This document shows, piece by piece, positions 34,821-45,083 of a DNA stretch of 64,000 bases; position 1 is the first letter of the stretch; each line of letters starts with the position of its first letter. The notes below the pieces were generated by a model that had not been told where the DNA came from, did not search any database, and saw nothing but the letters and a program-made list of their open reading frames with translations. The position numbers and the translations under genes were made by a program. This DNA is from Tillandsia leiboldiana (taxonomy: Eukaryota > Streptophyta > Magnoliopsida > Poales > Bromeliaceae): the NCBI GenBank assembly GCA_029204045.2, contig CM055063.1:32040810-32104809 (forward strand), given 5' to 3'.

Positions 34821-34880
34821 TTAAGAGAGTTAAGCGTGCTGGAGCTAGAGTAGTTCTAGGATGGGTGACCCCCTGGGAAG
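34821..34880 (+). ncRNA. 5S rRNA-like segment in Cassandra left repeat
   Basis: Contains GTTAAGCGTGCT (A-box region) and AGTTCTAGGATGGGTGACC (C-box region) followed by CCTGGGAAGT, in the order and spacing of the plant 5S gene 3' half. The 5S 5' end is not recognisable. It may act as a Pol III promoter; it is not a functional 5S gene. Confidence 0.7.
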
Positions 34881-35215
34881 TGGGGCGTCACAGTTGCTAT
34901 CAGAGCTATTCACCAGCCAAAAATGTGAGATGAGTCTCGGTTGAGCCAAGGTTATATAGCGGGTGGAGTGAGGCTCCCCGGGACCGTTGTGGGTGAAGTG
35001 TAGCTCCCCACAAGGTCGGTTAAGGCTAGCGAGACGAATCTCACATCGCCTGGTGCTTGTAAGTATCTTTGAGCCTGATGTGGACGTCAGGGCTTAAAGG
35101 GAGGAAAGAATGTGGCACCCCCGGAATTTGGATTAGTCCTATATATAAATGATATAATATGACTAAATCTCTTAACCCGGCTATAGCATTTTGGGTGGTA
35201 GCAAGACCCAAGAGG

Positions 35216-35275
35216 TTAAGAGAGTTAAGCGTGCTGGAGCTAGAGTAGTTCTAGGATGGGTGACCCCCTGGGAAG
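35216..35275 (+). ncRNA. 5S rRNA-like segment in Cassandra right repeat
   Basis: Same block as in the left repeat, with the promoter-box stretches identical in both repeats. Confidence 0.7.
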
Positions 35276-36619
35276 TGGGGCGTCACATCTTATCTGTGGA
35301 CTTCCTACAGAGAAGTTCTTCCTCTCCCTCCCCTCCACCCTTTGATCGAGTTCTAGGATTTTTGGAGGTTGCTACATCGACGTTTTCGATTTTGCCGCGC
35401 ACATCGACGCTTCTTCTCCGGCGACCCTTCCCGTCGCGTTTCGGTGCGCGGACTCCCCCGGGCTACCCCGAAGGAATTTTTCGACGATTCTTGCGCCGGT
35501 GTTTTCAAGACAGGTAGGGCTACGATTCCCGCGCTTACAGTTTCTTTCCATTCTGAGGTTTCCTCAAGATTTTCAGATCATTTTGTGACCTCATTTTCTG
35601 GGGCGGAGTTTTGGACAGCATAGAAGTATTTGTGGGATATCTCGGCCTACGAGCATTGGAATGAGGAGTGCAAGTACTTGATCTTCATCTACGCATCGCA
35701 AGGAATATTGTCGTGATTTTTCTGGGATTTTTGGAGGATGCTATGAAGGTGATAATCCCACATTTCTGGACTAAATGCTACAGGATTTTGATTGTGGGAA
35801 GTTTTGGGCATGCCGCGAGGTTTATTTTGTATCTTGGCCTACAGGTATCGGATTTGGACGTGCAAGTACTCGTTTCGATCGGCTCGCCGCGTGGATCGCA
35901 GCGGTTATTTTTCTGGATTTTTTTGAGTTCATCTCGCTGGTAAAATTTAGCCATTCTCGGGACTGGTTGTTGAACAGCGGCTTATTGTACATTATTTGGA
36001 TTAATTGTATGCCGTGTGTGTTGTTGTGCTGTGGTTCGTAGTTTTTGGGTGTTTTGTGGAGAAAGGAGTGTTGGACAGCGAGGAGACTTTTACAGCTGTG
36101 GGTTGCGCTTTTCCTGGTGGGTGGTTGCTATATCCCTCTACTTTGACGAGCTCACTAGGAACATTAGATAGATCCCTATATTAGACTTATTGATTAATCA
36201 TGCTCATGGTTGGGTTTATGCATGCTTGTGTGGATTTATGGATTACTATGTTAACACTTAACCTTGCATGTGGTATTGAATATTAAATTGGGACAAATTG
36301 GTTTACCTTGACGGTGGGTACCACTTGGGGATATTTTTGGACATGCATAGGTGGATGGTTTATGTGAGGGTGAGTAGCGGTTTATGTGAGGTTCATGATT
36401 ATTGCTACTCTTTTATTTCCTTTCCAAAGAGAACACTTGCATGCTTGTATGGACATCTAGTTAGGCCATCTTTTATTGCTACACTATCATGTTGTAACTT
36501 GACTTAGGAGAAACCATGTTTGCTTCTTTTCTCCCTTTCGTTAGTCAGGTGGTTTATTTTGCTCGGGTTCGAGCAGGGGTTTGGGATAGTGTAGCCGGGG
36601 CCTGGATTGTGGATTGTGG

Positions 36620-36815
36620 GTTTTTCGACAACCACGGATATTGGGCGGTTGACTGAATGTCGGTTATAGGACATCGGTTGTAGGACATGATTATGGACTA
36701 GGGGGTTTTGCGGCAACCGCGGATATTGGGCGGTTGACCGGAGGTCGTTTGTTTGACCTGATTGTGGATTGGGGGGTATTGCGGCAATCGCGAAAATTGG
36801 GTGATTGACCGGATG
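36620..36815 (+). repeat. Three diverged copies of a GCGGCAACCGCGGATATTGG module in LTR Z
   Basis: The module (CAACCGCGGATATTGGGCGG followed by TTGACCGGA) occurs three times here with differences. The LARD LTRs have it once (about 6142-6175 in LTR1). This local amplification is specific to Z. Confidence 0.7.
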
Positions 36816-36990
36816 TTTACTTATGCATCAGTTTGGGGATCGGGGTTTTCTTTAGTGGATGGATTTGTTCCACTTAGGCATTGTAGTGATCCAGTCCTGC
36901 TTTTATGATACTTATGACATGGTTACTTTCCTCGTGTGGGTAGCTCCCCTCGAGTTCCCCTCCGGAGCGTGGGGGTCAGACAGTGATTGA

Positions 36991-37105
36991 GTTTTTGCTA
37001 TCACATCGGCGCGGCTTTACTTGCCCGATGATGAGGGCGGCAGTAGGAGTTTTTGCCATCACATCGTCACGGCTTTATATGCCCGATGATGAGGGCGGCA
37101 GCAGG
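36991..37105 (+). repeat. Two tandem 58-bp units in LTR Z
   Basis: Units at 36991-37048 and 37049-37105, each with GTTTTTGC(T/C)ATCACATCG and GCCCGATGATGAGGGCGGCA. Present also in the second copy at about 57198-57312. Confidence 0.8.
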
Positions 37106-37759
37106 CAGTATCAGTTTTTACTAGCGGTTAGATTGGGTTACCGGGCCGGTTCGGTTACTGATGCATTTAGAGGCATAGTAGTGGTAGTTCCCTTTTTCAG
37201 CAGTTTTATTGCTTACCACTCTTCTTCCGCTTTTTGCCTCTGGTAGACCGAGTGGGTGCGTCGGTGTTTGAGGCTTTACCCCACTAGGGGAGGCAACTGG
37301 TTTACTAGTAGTTCTCACCCCTATTCTTCTTTCCTCTTTTTCTTCTCCTTTGTTATGCAGTGTCTTGTGCGGGTGCTGATGGGTTTTCAGCGGCGGGTCG
37401 AGGAGAGAGGACGGCTGAGTAGATAGATCTTGAGGCAGGATGAGCGAGTTAGCTGGACTGTTGGTGTACCCTTTTTCCTCAGACGGTTGTACTTTACTTT
37501 TGGGTCTGGCTTTAGCCAGCTGTTTGTATCTTTTTGGGGAGCTGGGAAAGGCAGATGTATTATTTTTACAGATGTACTGTATTTTATTTCCAGCTTCAGT
37601 CTGAGATGTATTAGTTTTTAGTTCAGCCCTATTTTTTGCTCTTTATTGTTATCTCTTATATCTGAGCAAGTTACTAGCGCTTCGTGTACGCGGGAAATTC
37701 CATGTGCACGACGGATCTGTAGACGGGCCCGGATTCTGGTTTACACCTGGGGCGTGACA

Positions 37760-37959
37760 GTATTTCTTGTCTATCATTGATCTAAGTATTCGGAGAATCA
37801 CCACCAATAATCAAAACAACGATTTTGCCAAAAATCGGCGCGAGGATTCGCGTGGCCTTGTGGACTCAAGGTTCTACCGCTCTCGTGGATTTGGAGCGAG
37901 GAGCGTTTGTGTGATCGAGACGTGCCGCATTGGTGAAGACCGTGGATTCGGTTGGACGT
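37760..37959 (+). repeat. Copia (family U) LTR, left part
   Basis: Sequence between LTR Z and solo LTR V, continuous with 50525-50904 once V and one GACGT are removed. It holds irregular CGTGGATTCG repeats shared with 50525-50600. The LTR start is lost at the Z junction. Confidence 0.7.
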
Positions 37960-38261
37960 TGTCACACCCCAGGGTTTTAAACGCGCGGAAGGGTAGCCAC
38001 CGATCCTCCCAAAATTTTACATATATATATATTTTTTTTGTTTCCTCTTCCCCGGCGCGTGCCCAGGATCGCCGCATATACAAATTCACTCTGCAAACTG
38101 GCAGAGTCTCCTTTGTATATGCACGGCGTCCTGACTACAAAATCCATTCCATTCAACCTTTAACCACATTAGATCGAGTCTCAAACACATACAACAGTCA
38201 TTAAACACATACCACCATTTTACCACAAGTAATAAGGGGCCGACTGTTTTTGAAAGGATAA

Positions 38262-38452
38262 AACCACAGGGTTTTGAAAGCGGTGTCCACCCAACACCAA
38301 GATTTTATAAAACCAGTTTCGAAATCACATAAATCCACAGAATTTGAAAACGGCACCCACACGGCGCCAGGTTTTATAAAGCCATTTTTGAAATCACATA
38401 AATCCATAGAGTTTGAAAACGGTGCCCACACGACACCCATATTTTTAAAATG
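38262..38452 (-). repeat. Three ~70-bp tandem repeats in LTR V
   Basis: Units share TTTATAAA..CCA, GAAATCACATAAATCCA and TTTGAAAACGG with GTGCCCACACG-type variants. The second V copy has the same three units (about 58469-58657). LTR X has a diverged relative in the opposite orientation near 3150-3300. Confidence 0.75.
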
Positions 38453-39053
38453 GTTTTCGCAACAGTCTTCTTGTTTCTTGTTTGTAGTTTGAAAACGGCC
38501 AAGTAAAGAAATAAGAACGACATTTATTCAAAAAGTTATACCAATAGCCCAACATCCACATCGACCCCACGGGGGTATCGCAATCCACATCTAGCTACCA
38601 TGAGTAATAAAATGAACAACGAAGGTATAATAAACAGTATCTGTAGCCTCTAAGGGCCAGAAGATCGCTCACGCGGCCTCACCAACGCCCTAGCACTCGC
38701 CCCTGGACGAACCTGTCACGGAGTGGGAAGTCAGTGACCAGAAATACTAATAAAGCAATAAGGGCTGAAGTAAGCAAACCACTGTAAAACCAGAGCAACC
38801 GCCCTCCTCAACGTGCAACCAACAGTGAAAAACCCTGCACAATCCAAACCCGGGCACCTGCCCCGGCAACCACACCGAGCACCTATCTCGGTAAGTCGTA
38901 CCGAGCACCAGCCCCAGCACGACCTCGAGCACCCTCCTCAGCACCGCTCACACCCCCCACCTATGGGGGCCCCTATTACGTCACCCACACGTGGGGTACA
39001 CGGGTCAACGTATCTCTTTTCCGGAAAAGCACACCCTCGCGGTGGCCAAACCG

Positions 39054-39297
39054 CTGGTGTGCGTGTAGCACTCTCGAGCCTCATGACTAAGTATATATAT
39101 ATATACATATATTAACTTAAACAGGGTTAGCACAGAAACAAGCAATTATTTTAACCTTCCCTTAGCCCAAACATACTGGTGTGCGTGTAGCACTCTCAAG
39201 CCTCATGAGTAAGTATATATATATATATACATATATTAACTTAAACAGGGTTAGCACGGAAACAACCAATTATTTTAACCTTCCCTTTGCCCAAACA
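39054..39297 (-). repeat. Tandem duplication of ~122 bp with TA-rich core in LTR V
   Basis: Two copies begin CTGGTGTGCGTGTAGCACTC and contain a (TA)n stretch followed by CATATATTAACTTAAACAGG. Also present in copy 2 (about 59261-59500). Confidence 0.8.
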
Positions 39298-39539
39298 TGC
39301 AATTGCTATAATCTACACCGTTCCCCATTTAACCCGGGAAATGTACCCACCTTGTGTAACGACCGGCGTTCAACCCATCCGCGACAGCGCGCCCGCCGAG
39401 CTTACGACGTCCCGCGCCCCTGAAGGAACAAAAGTGTGCTAAGACTAGATGAATAACGCCGAACGTCGGCTAAAACATTGAAAACGGACAACCCGACGCG
39501 ATCCCAAGATTCCGCACAGCGAAGATCCCCTCACGACAG

Positions 39540-40121
39540 CGACCCGTGCGGCGCGCACAACTCCTGCGAAAGGCCCAGCGCGGCCCCAACCCGCGTGGCG
39601 CGGCTCGACTACGGGCGGTCCCGCGCGGCGGCCCTGCCGCGCGGCGCGCAGCCTGCAGGCAGCCCCGCGCGGCGCCCTGCCGCGCGGCGCGCTGCCTGCG
39701 GGCAGCCCCGCACGGCGGTCACTGCCGCGCGGCGCGCAGACAGCAGGCAGCCCGCGCGGCCCCAGCCCGCGCGGCGCTCCTGCGGGCAGCCCCGCGCGGC
39801 GGCCGGTGCCGCGCGGCGCGCTGCCTGCAGGCAGCCCCGCGCAGCGGCCGCTGCCGCGCGGCGCGCTGCCTGGTGGCAGCCCGCGCGGCCCCAGCCCGCG
39901 CGGCGCTCCTACGGGCAGCCCCACGCGGCGGCCCCTGCCGCGCGACGCTCCTGCGGGCCTCCCCGCGCGGCGGCCCCTGCCGCGCGGCGCGCAGCCTGTA
40001 GGCAGCCCACGCGGCACTAACCCGCGCGGCGCTCCTGCGGGCAGCCCCACGCGGCGGCCCCTGCCGCGCGGCGCACCGCCTGCAGGCAGCCCGCGCGGCG
40101 TTCCTGCGGGCAGCCCCGCGC
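39540..40121. repeat. GC-rich minisatellite in LTR V, copy 1
   Basis: Degenerate units built from GCTCCTGCGGGCAGCCCCGC and CCGCGCGGCGCGCTGCCTGC. The array continues after W at 49786-49865 and recurs at 59750-60430. Frames stay open on both strands because of composition, giving Ala/Gly/Pro/Arg-rich pseudo-proteins. Confidence 0.85.
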
Positions 40122-43100
40122 TGTCACGCCCCGAGTTTAAAAACCAGCGTCTAAAATTTTTTTTTTTTTTGAAATCAGAGTTTAAAACCAGCCATGGCGC
40201 AACAGACCGCCACATATATAGAAGAGTCCCAATCCCACTGGGGATTGAGCCCTTTTCTATATATGCACGGCTCACTTGGCATACAACCAGAGTACTAACT
40301 ACGTACATCTACTAAGCAAGATTAAATTACAATATCAATAACTTCTCAATTACATTGCATTACATTTGATACAACAAACAATTAAATACTTGATCTTATC
40401 GGCTGTCCAGGGTCAAGCTCTATCTCGTGATCTCACCAACTCGTCCCGACATCTCAACACCCGCTCGACCTGAAAAACAGTCACCCGAGGGTGTGAGACA
40501 CACCGGAGTGTATCCCAGTGGGCACGACGAGCCGAGAAATAGCAGATCGTACCTACTGGTATACAATGCTAGAGGATAGTAATAGATCAGGGGTTAGGGT
40601 AAAGCAGATATATAACTGGTGCTGTAAAGAAAGCAAAACTCATAATATGGGTACAAGCATAGGAGATAATCTTAGCAGAATTTAAAATATGTATCAGGAT
40701 AGTCAACACATCAAGGAGTTAGGACAATCAGCAAGATAACAATGGAACTATAATCAGAGGCATCACATAGAATCATATAAAGCCACTTAACAACTCATGC
40801 ATCAAATAGATGAAAACGCAAAGACCCAATCACAAGCTACCATATTGGCCTTCACAAGACCTCAGGCAAGGCTGCCCTCTTGGCACCACCTGGTTGACAT
40901 TCCCCAAACTAGGGTCACGGGTTGCCTCAGCTAACCACTTTACCGGTAAAGAACATCGCTACGGGTAGCAAATCCGCTGATATTCGTGAAGTACAACGGT
41001 GCGGGCGAATCATATGCAAATGCTCAAGCTCACGGTCCACTGACCGGGTAATCGGCAACAAGCCGGGAAATCCCCACTGGGATGCAAGGGCAAAAACCAA
41101 CTGAATCTCAACACTCATGCAGGAACACTCAGCAATAAATGTCAACTCATATGCAAGATCAAGGCAAATCTCTCTCAACAGAAGCTCACAGATAAACTCA
41201 ACTCAACCACACAAACCAACCAAATGATACAAAACTTAAACACATATTTTAAGAAAACTGTTTTGAAAAGTCCAAACCTCGAAGAGCATTGCCCTTGTCC
41301 TATCAAACAAGAACAGACTCAGGCGACACTACGAAGCTTGGGTTTAGGTCCAAACCTCGCAGAGCAGTGCCTTTGTCCTATCAAACAAGAACAGACTCCG
41401 GCGATCCTACGAAGCTCGGGTTAAAACCTCAGTTAAATAAATCTATGTGCTCAGAGATGTATCATTTGATCAACAGAACAAACAGGCTCACTAATCAACC
41501 ATGAAAATGTCCGAGTAAAAGTATGAATACTAGAGGTGCTATAGACAATCATGTAAGGCAAAATAGAACAGATAACAGGCATAGATCAGGCAGATAGCAT
41601 ATATAATATATCAAAGAAAGGCAGGCTCAAAGTAATCAAGTTAAACTATCAACAACAGGGGTCCAACCAGTATCGCACCCCAGAGGGCCGAACTGATAAA
41701 ACCCGGACCGAAGATAACCCACCTGTCAATGCGCAGGCAATTAATCTGTAATCCTCTAAATGCTCAACTCCAGGTGCAAACTGAATCAACCTGGATCAAA
41801 AATCACCAATCAGGGATCAATTCAGTCCCGCTAACTCTAACCTAAGCCCAGATCAATTTGAAACCCTCTTAGTTATTTTAATTGTCACCCGGATACCGTT
41901 AAATCGACGATTTTGCCGATTCTCGGACTATTATCCGATTTCCGCTCAACGAAAGCCGATGGATTCCCAACGAAAAGCTTAGGAATCATTTAAACATTTT
42001 ACTAACCAGTACTCATTGTCTATTTTGCATTAAAACCCTTAAAGTTTTCAGAATTTACATTTTAGTGCCATTTGAGCACTGTTTTCGCTCGTTCTTTCAA
42101 CTGGAAAATAATTTTGATGAACCGTCACTTCCAGCAGGTGACATTTTTCATGCTGAACACCGTGCTCACTAATTTGCAGCAGCACGGAACCCGAGGCAAA
42201 CTTCGGGCCATAAAAACCCTCTCTAACATAGCCCAAATGAATTTTTGTTTCTCCGGGACTTCAAACACTGTTTCTAACGCGAGCATCGCGTTCAGTGACC
42301 CCAAATTAGCCTAGGGCACACTATCGCGGCTTCGCAAACAGCCCGGAACCATGTTTTATTTAAACATTTCACTAAAAGGTTGATTCAACTACATCTTTTA
42401 ATATAAACTTCAAACCAGCAAACTTTGTATATGAAAGGGTCTTTAAATATTGCAAGGATCACAGGGCTCACCCTAGTTGCAGCCCAGATCTGCTGGTTCA
42501 ACCAGAACCAAAGCCATGCACTCAAACAAGTTCATAAAGCACCAAACTTTAATCCACACAAAATCACTTTGATCTGAAGTGAGTACTAAGCTCAGGGGAT
42601 AAGTTTGAGCATCTTTTATATTCATAACTTTGTCCAATTCCCATTATTTCTTCATTCATGCATTTATACAAACACTTGGTGGGCAACATTTACATACAAC
42701 CACACAAACACCAATCCCAGGTTGATCTCTGCAAACACTGAACCAAATGCTATAAGACTTGGAGGGAAATGATCTATATAACTCTCTCTACCTTCTCTGC
42801 AAGCCTGGGCCAAGTTTGCATGGATGGAATGGTCGGGGCAACGAAGAAGATGAAGTGTGCTTGTTTTGAAAATCGTGACCATCCAACCAAAACATCTGGG
42901 ACCCAACCACTTGGCCATTTGGACGCTAAAACACACAACAAACTCACCTGGACCCGTGTCCGGCGACAGGGCACGGCGGCGGCGCGGCTGGAGAAAGCTC
43001 GGTTTCGAGCTCCTCCACCTCTAATGGCGGAATTTTACAGAGGCAACCTGGAGCTCTATAACTTAGAGGGAAGGCTCCCTGGGTCACCACGAAGCTTCCC

Positions 43101-44823
43101 AACCATCTCCCCCCCGGCCGGAAGTGGCCGGAGCTCCGGCGGCCGCAAAGTTATCAATTTCGGGTTCATCCATGGCCGCATCATTTTGATGCTGCATGGG
43201 TGCCATGCAAATGCATGGGAGCACTCCTCTCATTCCCAGTAAGGCTTCTGGGTAGGTGGCCGGCGTCGGAAAAGCTCGCCGGCGCCGGAGTTGCATTCTC
43301 GGCCAAAGTGCAAAAATTTCAAAACTAGGGCTTCATTTTTCTTTCTCAATACTCCACCAAATTCAACCAAACTTTGCAGATTTAATCATCCTATCCTACA
43401 GTCCTGGCACACCAATTTTGGTGCGTTTATATTCAGTGGTTGTCGAGTTCTTTAGGGGCGGAGCTAGGTTAGGTTTCCGGCGACCCATTGTGGCCGCCGG
43501 CTAACCATGCTGCATGGGACCTCGGGGCTTTTCAGGGAGGATGCTAAGGACCTAAGGAGTCCACTGCTAATGGTCCGGGGTGCTAGAAACCGTTGGTTAA
43601 GGACCCTCACCTTAGCCGAGCTCGGGGAAGAAGGAGGAAGCCGGATTCTTGGTTCCCTCACTACGCGCGGCCAAGGCTTGCTCCAGCAGGGTCCTCCAAG
43701 CACCAGGAACTCCTCAGACACCTCCCAATCCAACTTTGAAGAGATCCCGTCCAACTTCACACCTCGTCGGAGAAAGGAAGAAGAGGAAAGTGGCTGCGGC
43801 GGCACTCGGCGGCGGCTGGGGTCGGGTACACCAGGGCTCGGTTGCGGCCTCTTAATGAAGCTCTCAGAGGAAGGTTGGCTAATCCCTATGGCTTTGGTTG
43901 ATCTCTCCTTCACAACTCAAGGGAAACTCCAAACTAGGCTTCTTACCTTTAACCCCGGCGACCCGAGCGGCCGGCCGTTTCGGCAGCTGAAGGGACGCGG
44001 CGGTTGCGAGCTGGAGAGGCTGGTGGAGCTTCAGTTACGAAGAGGAAAAGGCAGGGTACTCGGGATTACTCCAACACGTGTATAAATGCACATTTGCACA
44101 AAACCCCCTACACAAAGATCCTAAAACTCTAAGGTCCCTCTGTAGGTGACAAATGCACCCAGCACCCCAACTTATAAGCCTCATAATTTTTGGTACATAA
44201 AATATTAGGGTTTCTTCAAAAATACCCACTTTTTCAATGTATTTCACGCTTTTCGAGGCACTCGAGTCGCCGAAACTGAAAATGGACTTCGCCACGACGT
44301 CCGGCTCGTCGAGACCTTCAAAATAGGCTAATCATTTGTTTGATTTGGTGCTCGTATGAAATCTCGGGCCATCTTGTTCTGTATGTCGCAAACCGACGCA
44401 CGCACTTCGATGCACACGGGTCGCCAAACGCGAAATCCGTCAGTGCCATTGCGCTCAGAACGTCGAAATTAGCTAGGATCCATTACTCATACTCCTATGT
44501 TAAAATTCCAGATAGTGGTTCGACCATTCATGATCACAAGGGGTTAAAAATTCAAAGGTTACTATTCACTTAAGTCGCGGGCCCACTTTTTGATTTCTGA
44601 TTTCTGGAAGATCCGACCGTCGGATCGAAAACATATGAATATGAAACTTCTATGTTTCGACGAGACGATCGTAATGGTGATCTCGGATTTTCCAGATCAG
44701 ACCCCGATCAAAAGTCGATATTTCTGGGCCCACTATTGGCCCACTAACACTCCACTTTTGCCAAAATGACAAATTTTAAACATTTAAAGGCAAACAGAGA
44801 CTTTCAAATTCTAGATTTCTACA
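40122..44823 (-). repeat. W 3' LTR
   Basis: 4702 bp. It has a GC-rich block at about 42940-44050, a poly-A/T tract near 40160, and a pair of ~70-bp repeats at about 41272-41420 (CTTTGTCCTATCAAACAAGA). Open frames in the GC-rich block on both strands (up to 192 codons) show no recognisable domain. A minus-strand TATATAG lies near 42774 and could be the core promoter. Confidence 0.9.
41272..41420 (-). repeat. Two ~70-bp direct repeats in W LTR
   Basis: Each copy contains GTCCTATCAAACAAGAACAG, then GACTC(A/C)GGCGA and CTACGAAGCT. Repeated in the right LTR at about 46234-46382. Confidence 0.8.
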
Positions 44824-45083
44824 TCACCCACAACTTTTAAAAAGTTTCGTCCCTGAAACTTAACAAAACATACTTTAAAAATTTTCTAAACACCCAAAAT
44901 ATCAGTTTTCTAAGTATTAATCTAGTTAATAATTTATCTTAGTACGGTCGACCCACAACTTCTGTTTTGACCTATCAGACTTAGAACACTACCCAGCGCT
45001 CTCTCGTAACACGAGTCATCCTAGGGTTCGTTCCTAGCCAAACCTAGACATTGAGTTTCCTATTTCTCTGATACCATCTAATC
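44824..45083 (-). mobile_element. W internal region (260 bp)
   Basis: On the minus strand it begins GATTAGA, then the primer site TGGTATCAGAGA (45065-45076), whose first eleven bases match the usual initiator-Met site. It then has about 200 bp of AT-rich sequence without an open frame, and ends with codons reading SFRDETF and a stop just before the 3' LTR. FRDETF matches the FEDETF tail of X and LARD pol, so this is the remnant of a gypsy interior after loss of gag and nearly all of pol. The tract before the LTR (AAAAGTTGTGGGTGA) is a poor polypurine tract. Confidence 0.85.

Larger units (their letters stand above)
34423..35287 (+). mobile_element. Chimeric insertion: gypsy LTR head fused to a Cassandra element
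   Basis: 865 bp starting TGTGGTGACC and ending CGTCACA, flanked by the 5-bp direct repeat TCTTA (34418-34422 and 35288-35292). The first 293 bp (34423-34715) align with the start of the LARD/Z-type LTR (GACCCGGATC, GGAGGCCTATATGG, ATCACGTGGGTAATCGG). The remainder is a complete Cassandra-type miniature. Cassandra itself has no matching 5-bp repeats at its own ends (TTCAA versus TCTTA), so the duplication belongs to the fused unit. The same structure is in the second copy (54631-55495). Confidence 0.7.
34716..35287 (+). mobile_element. Cassandra-type TRIM carrying 5S rRNA-like sequence
   Basis: Two 177-bp terminal repeats (34716-34892 and 35111-35287, TGTGGCACC to GGGGCGTCACA) around a 218-bp internal region. 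Primer site TGCTATCAGAGC (34895-34906) has one mismatch to the initiator-Met site; the polypurine tract AAAGGGAGGAAAGAA is at 35096-35110. Each terminal repeat contains a 5S-like block (about 34821-34880 and 35216-35275) with GTTAAGCGTGCT and TAGGATGGGTGACC, corresponding to the internal RNA polymerase III promoter boxes of plant 5S genes. There is no coding capacity, as is normal for Cassandra; it depends on other elements for mobility. Confidence 0.88.
33567..37759 (+). repeat. LTR Z, copy 1 (main part)
   Basis: Continues 3546-3594 and ends GGGGCGTGACA at 37759. It aligns module by module with the LARD LTR (the TTGGATTCAGCGCG start, G-box-rich U3, TATA, GGTGCGCG..CTCCCCCGG block, GCGGCAACCGCGGATATTGG block), so Z is a diverged relative. 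The 865-bp Cassandra chimera interrupts it at 34423-35287. Its 5' start lies left of element X and outside the window. No gene is present. Confidence 0.8.
37960..40121 (-). repeat. Solo LTR V, copy 1, left part (interrupted by W)
   Basis: On the minus strand family V runs TGTAATACCC (right end, 50524) to GGGGTGTGACA (left end, 37960). It is flanked by GACGT at 37955-37959 and 50525-50529, and has a single LTR with no internal region, hence a solo LTR from LTR-LTR recombination. This part carries three ~70-bp repeats (about 38262-38450), a ~122-bp tandem duplication (about 39054-39297) and a GC-rich minisatellite. No gene is supported. Confidence 0.85.

Noticed and set aside
34821..34880. A functional 5S rRNA gene
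   Set aside because: Only the promoter-bearing 3' half is recognisable, it sits in 177-bp terminal repeats with a primer site and polypurine tract, and the expected 5' half and flanks are absent.
39445..40315. Long frames (up to 287 codons) in the LTR V minisatellite; likewise at 59683-60735
   Set aside because: Same compositional effect; the frames repeat GAPRG/RRAAC-type units in every register and are cut by the W insertion in copy 1.
43464..44085. A 192-codon plus-strand frame and a 149-codon minus-strand frame, both kept in the two W LTRs
   Set aside because: They overlap antiparallel, have no recognisable domain, and are conserved only because the two LTRs are nearly identical. A captured host gene piece cannot be excluded without a search.
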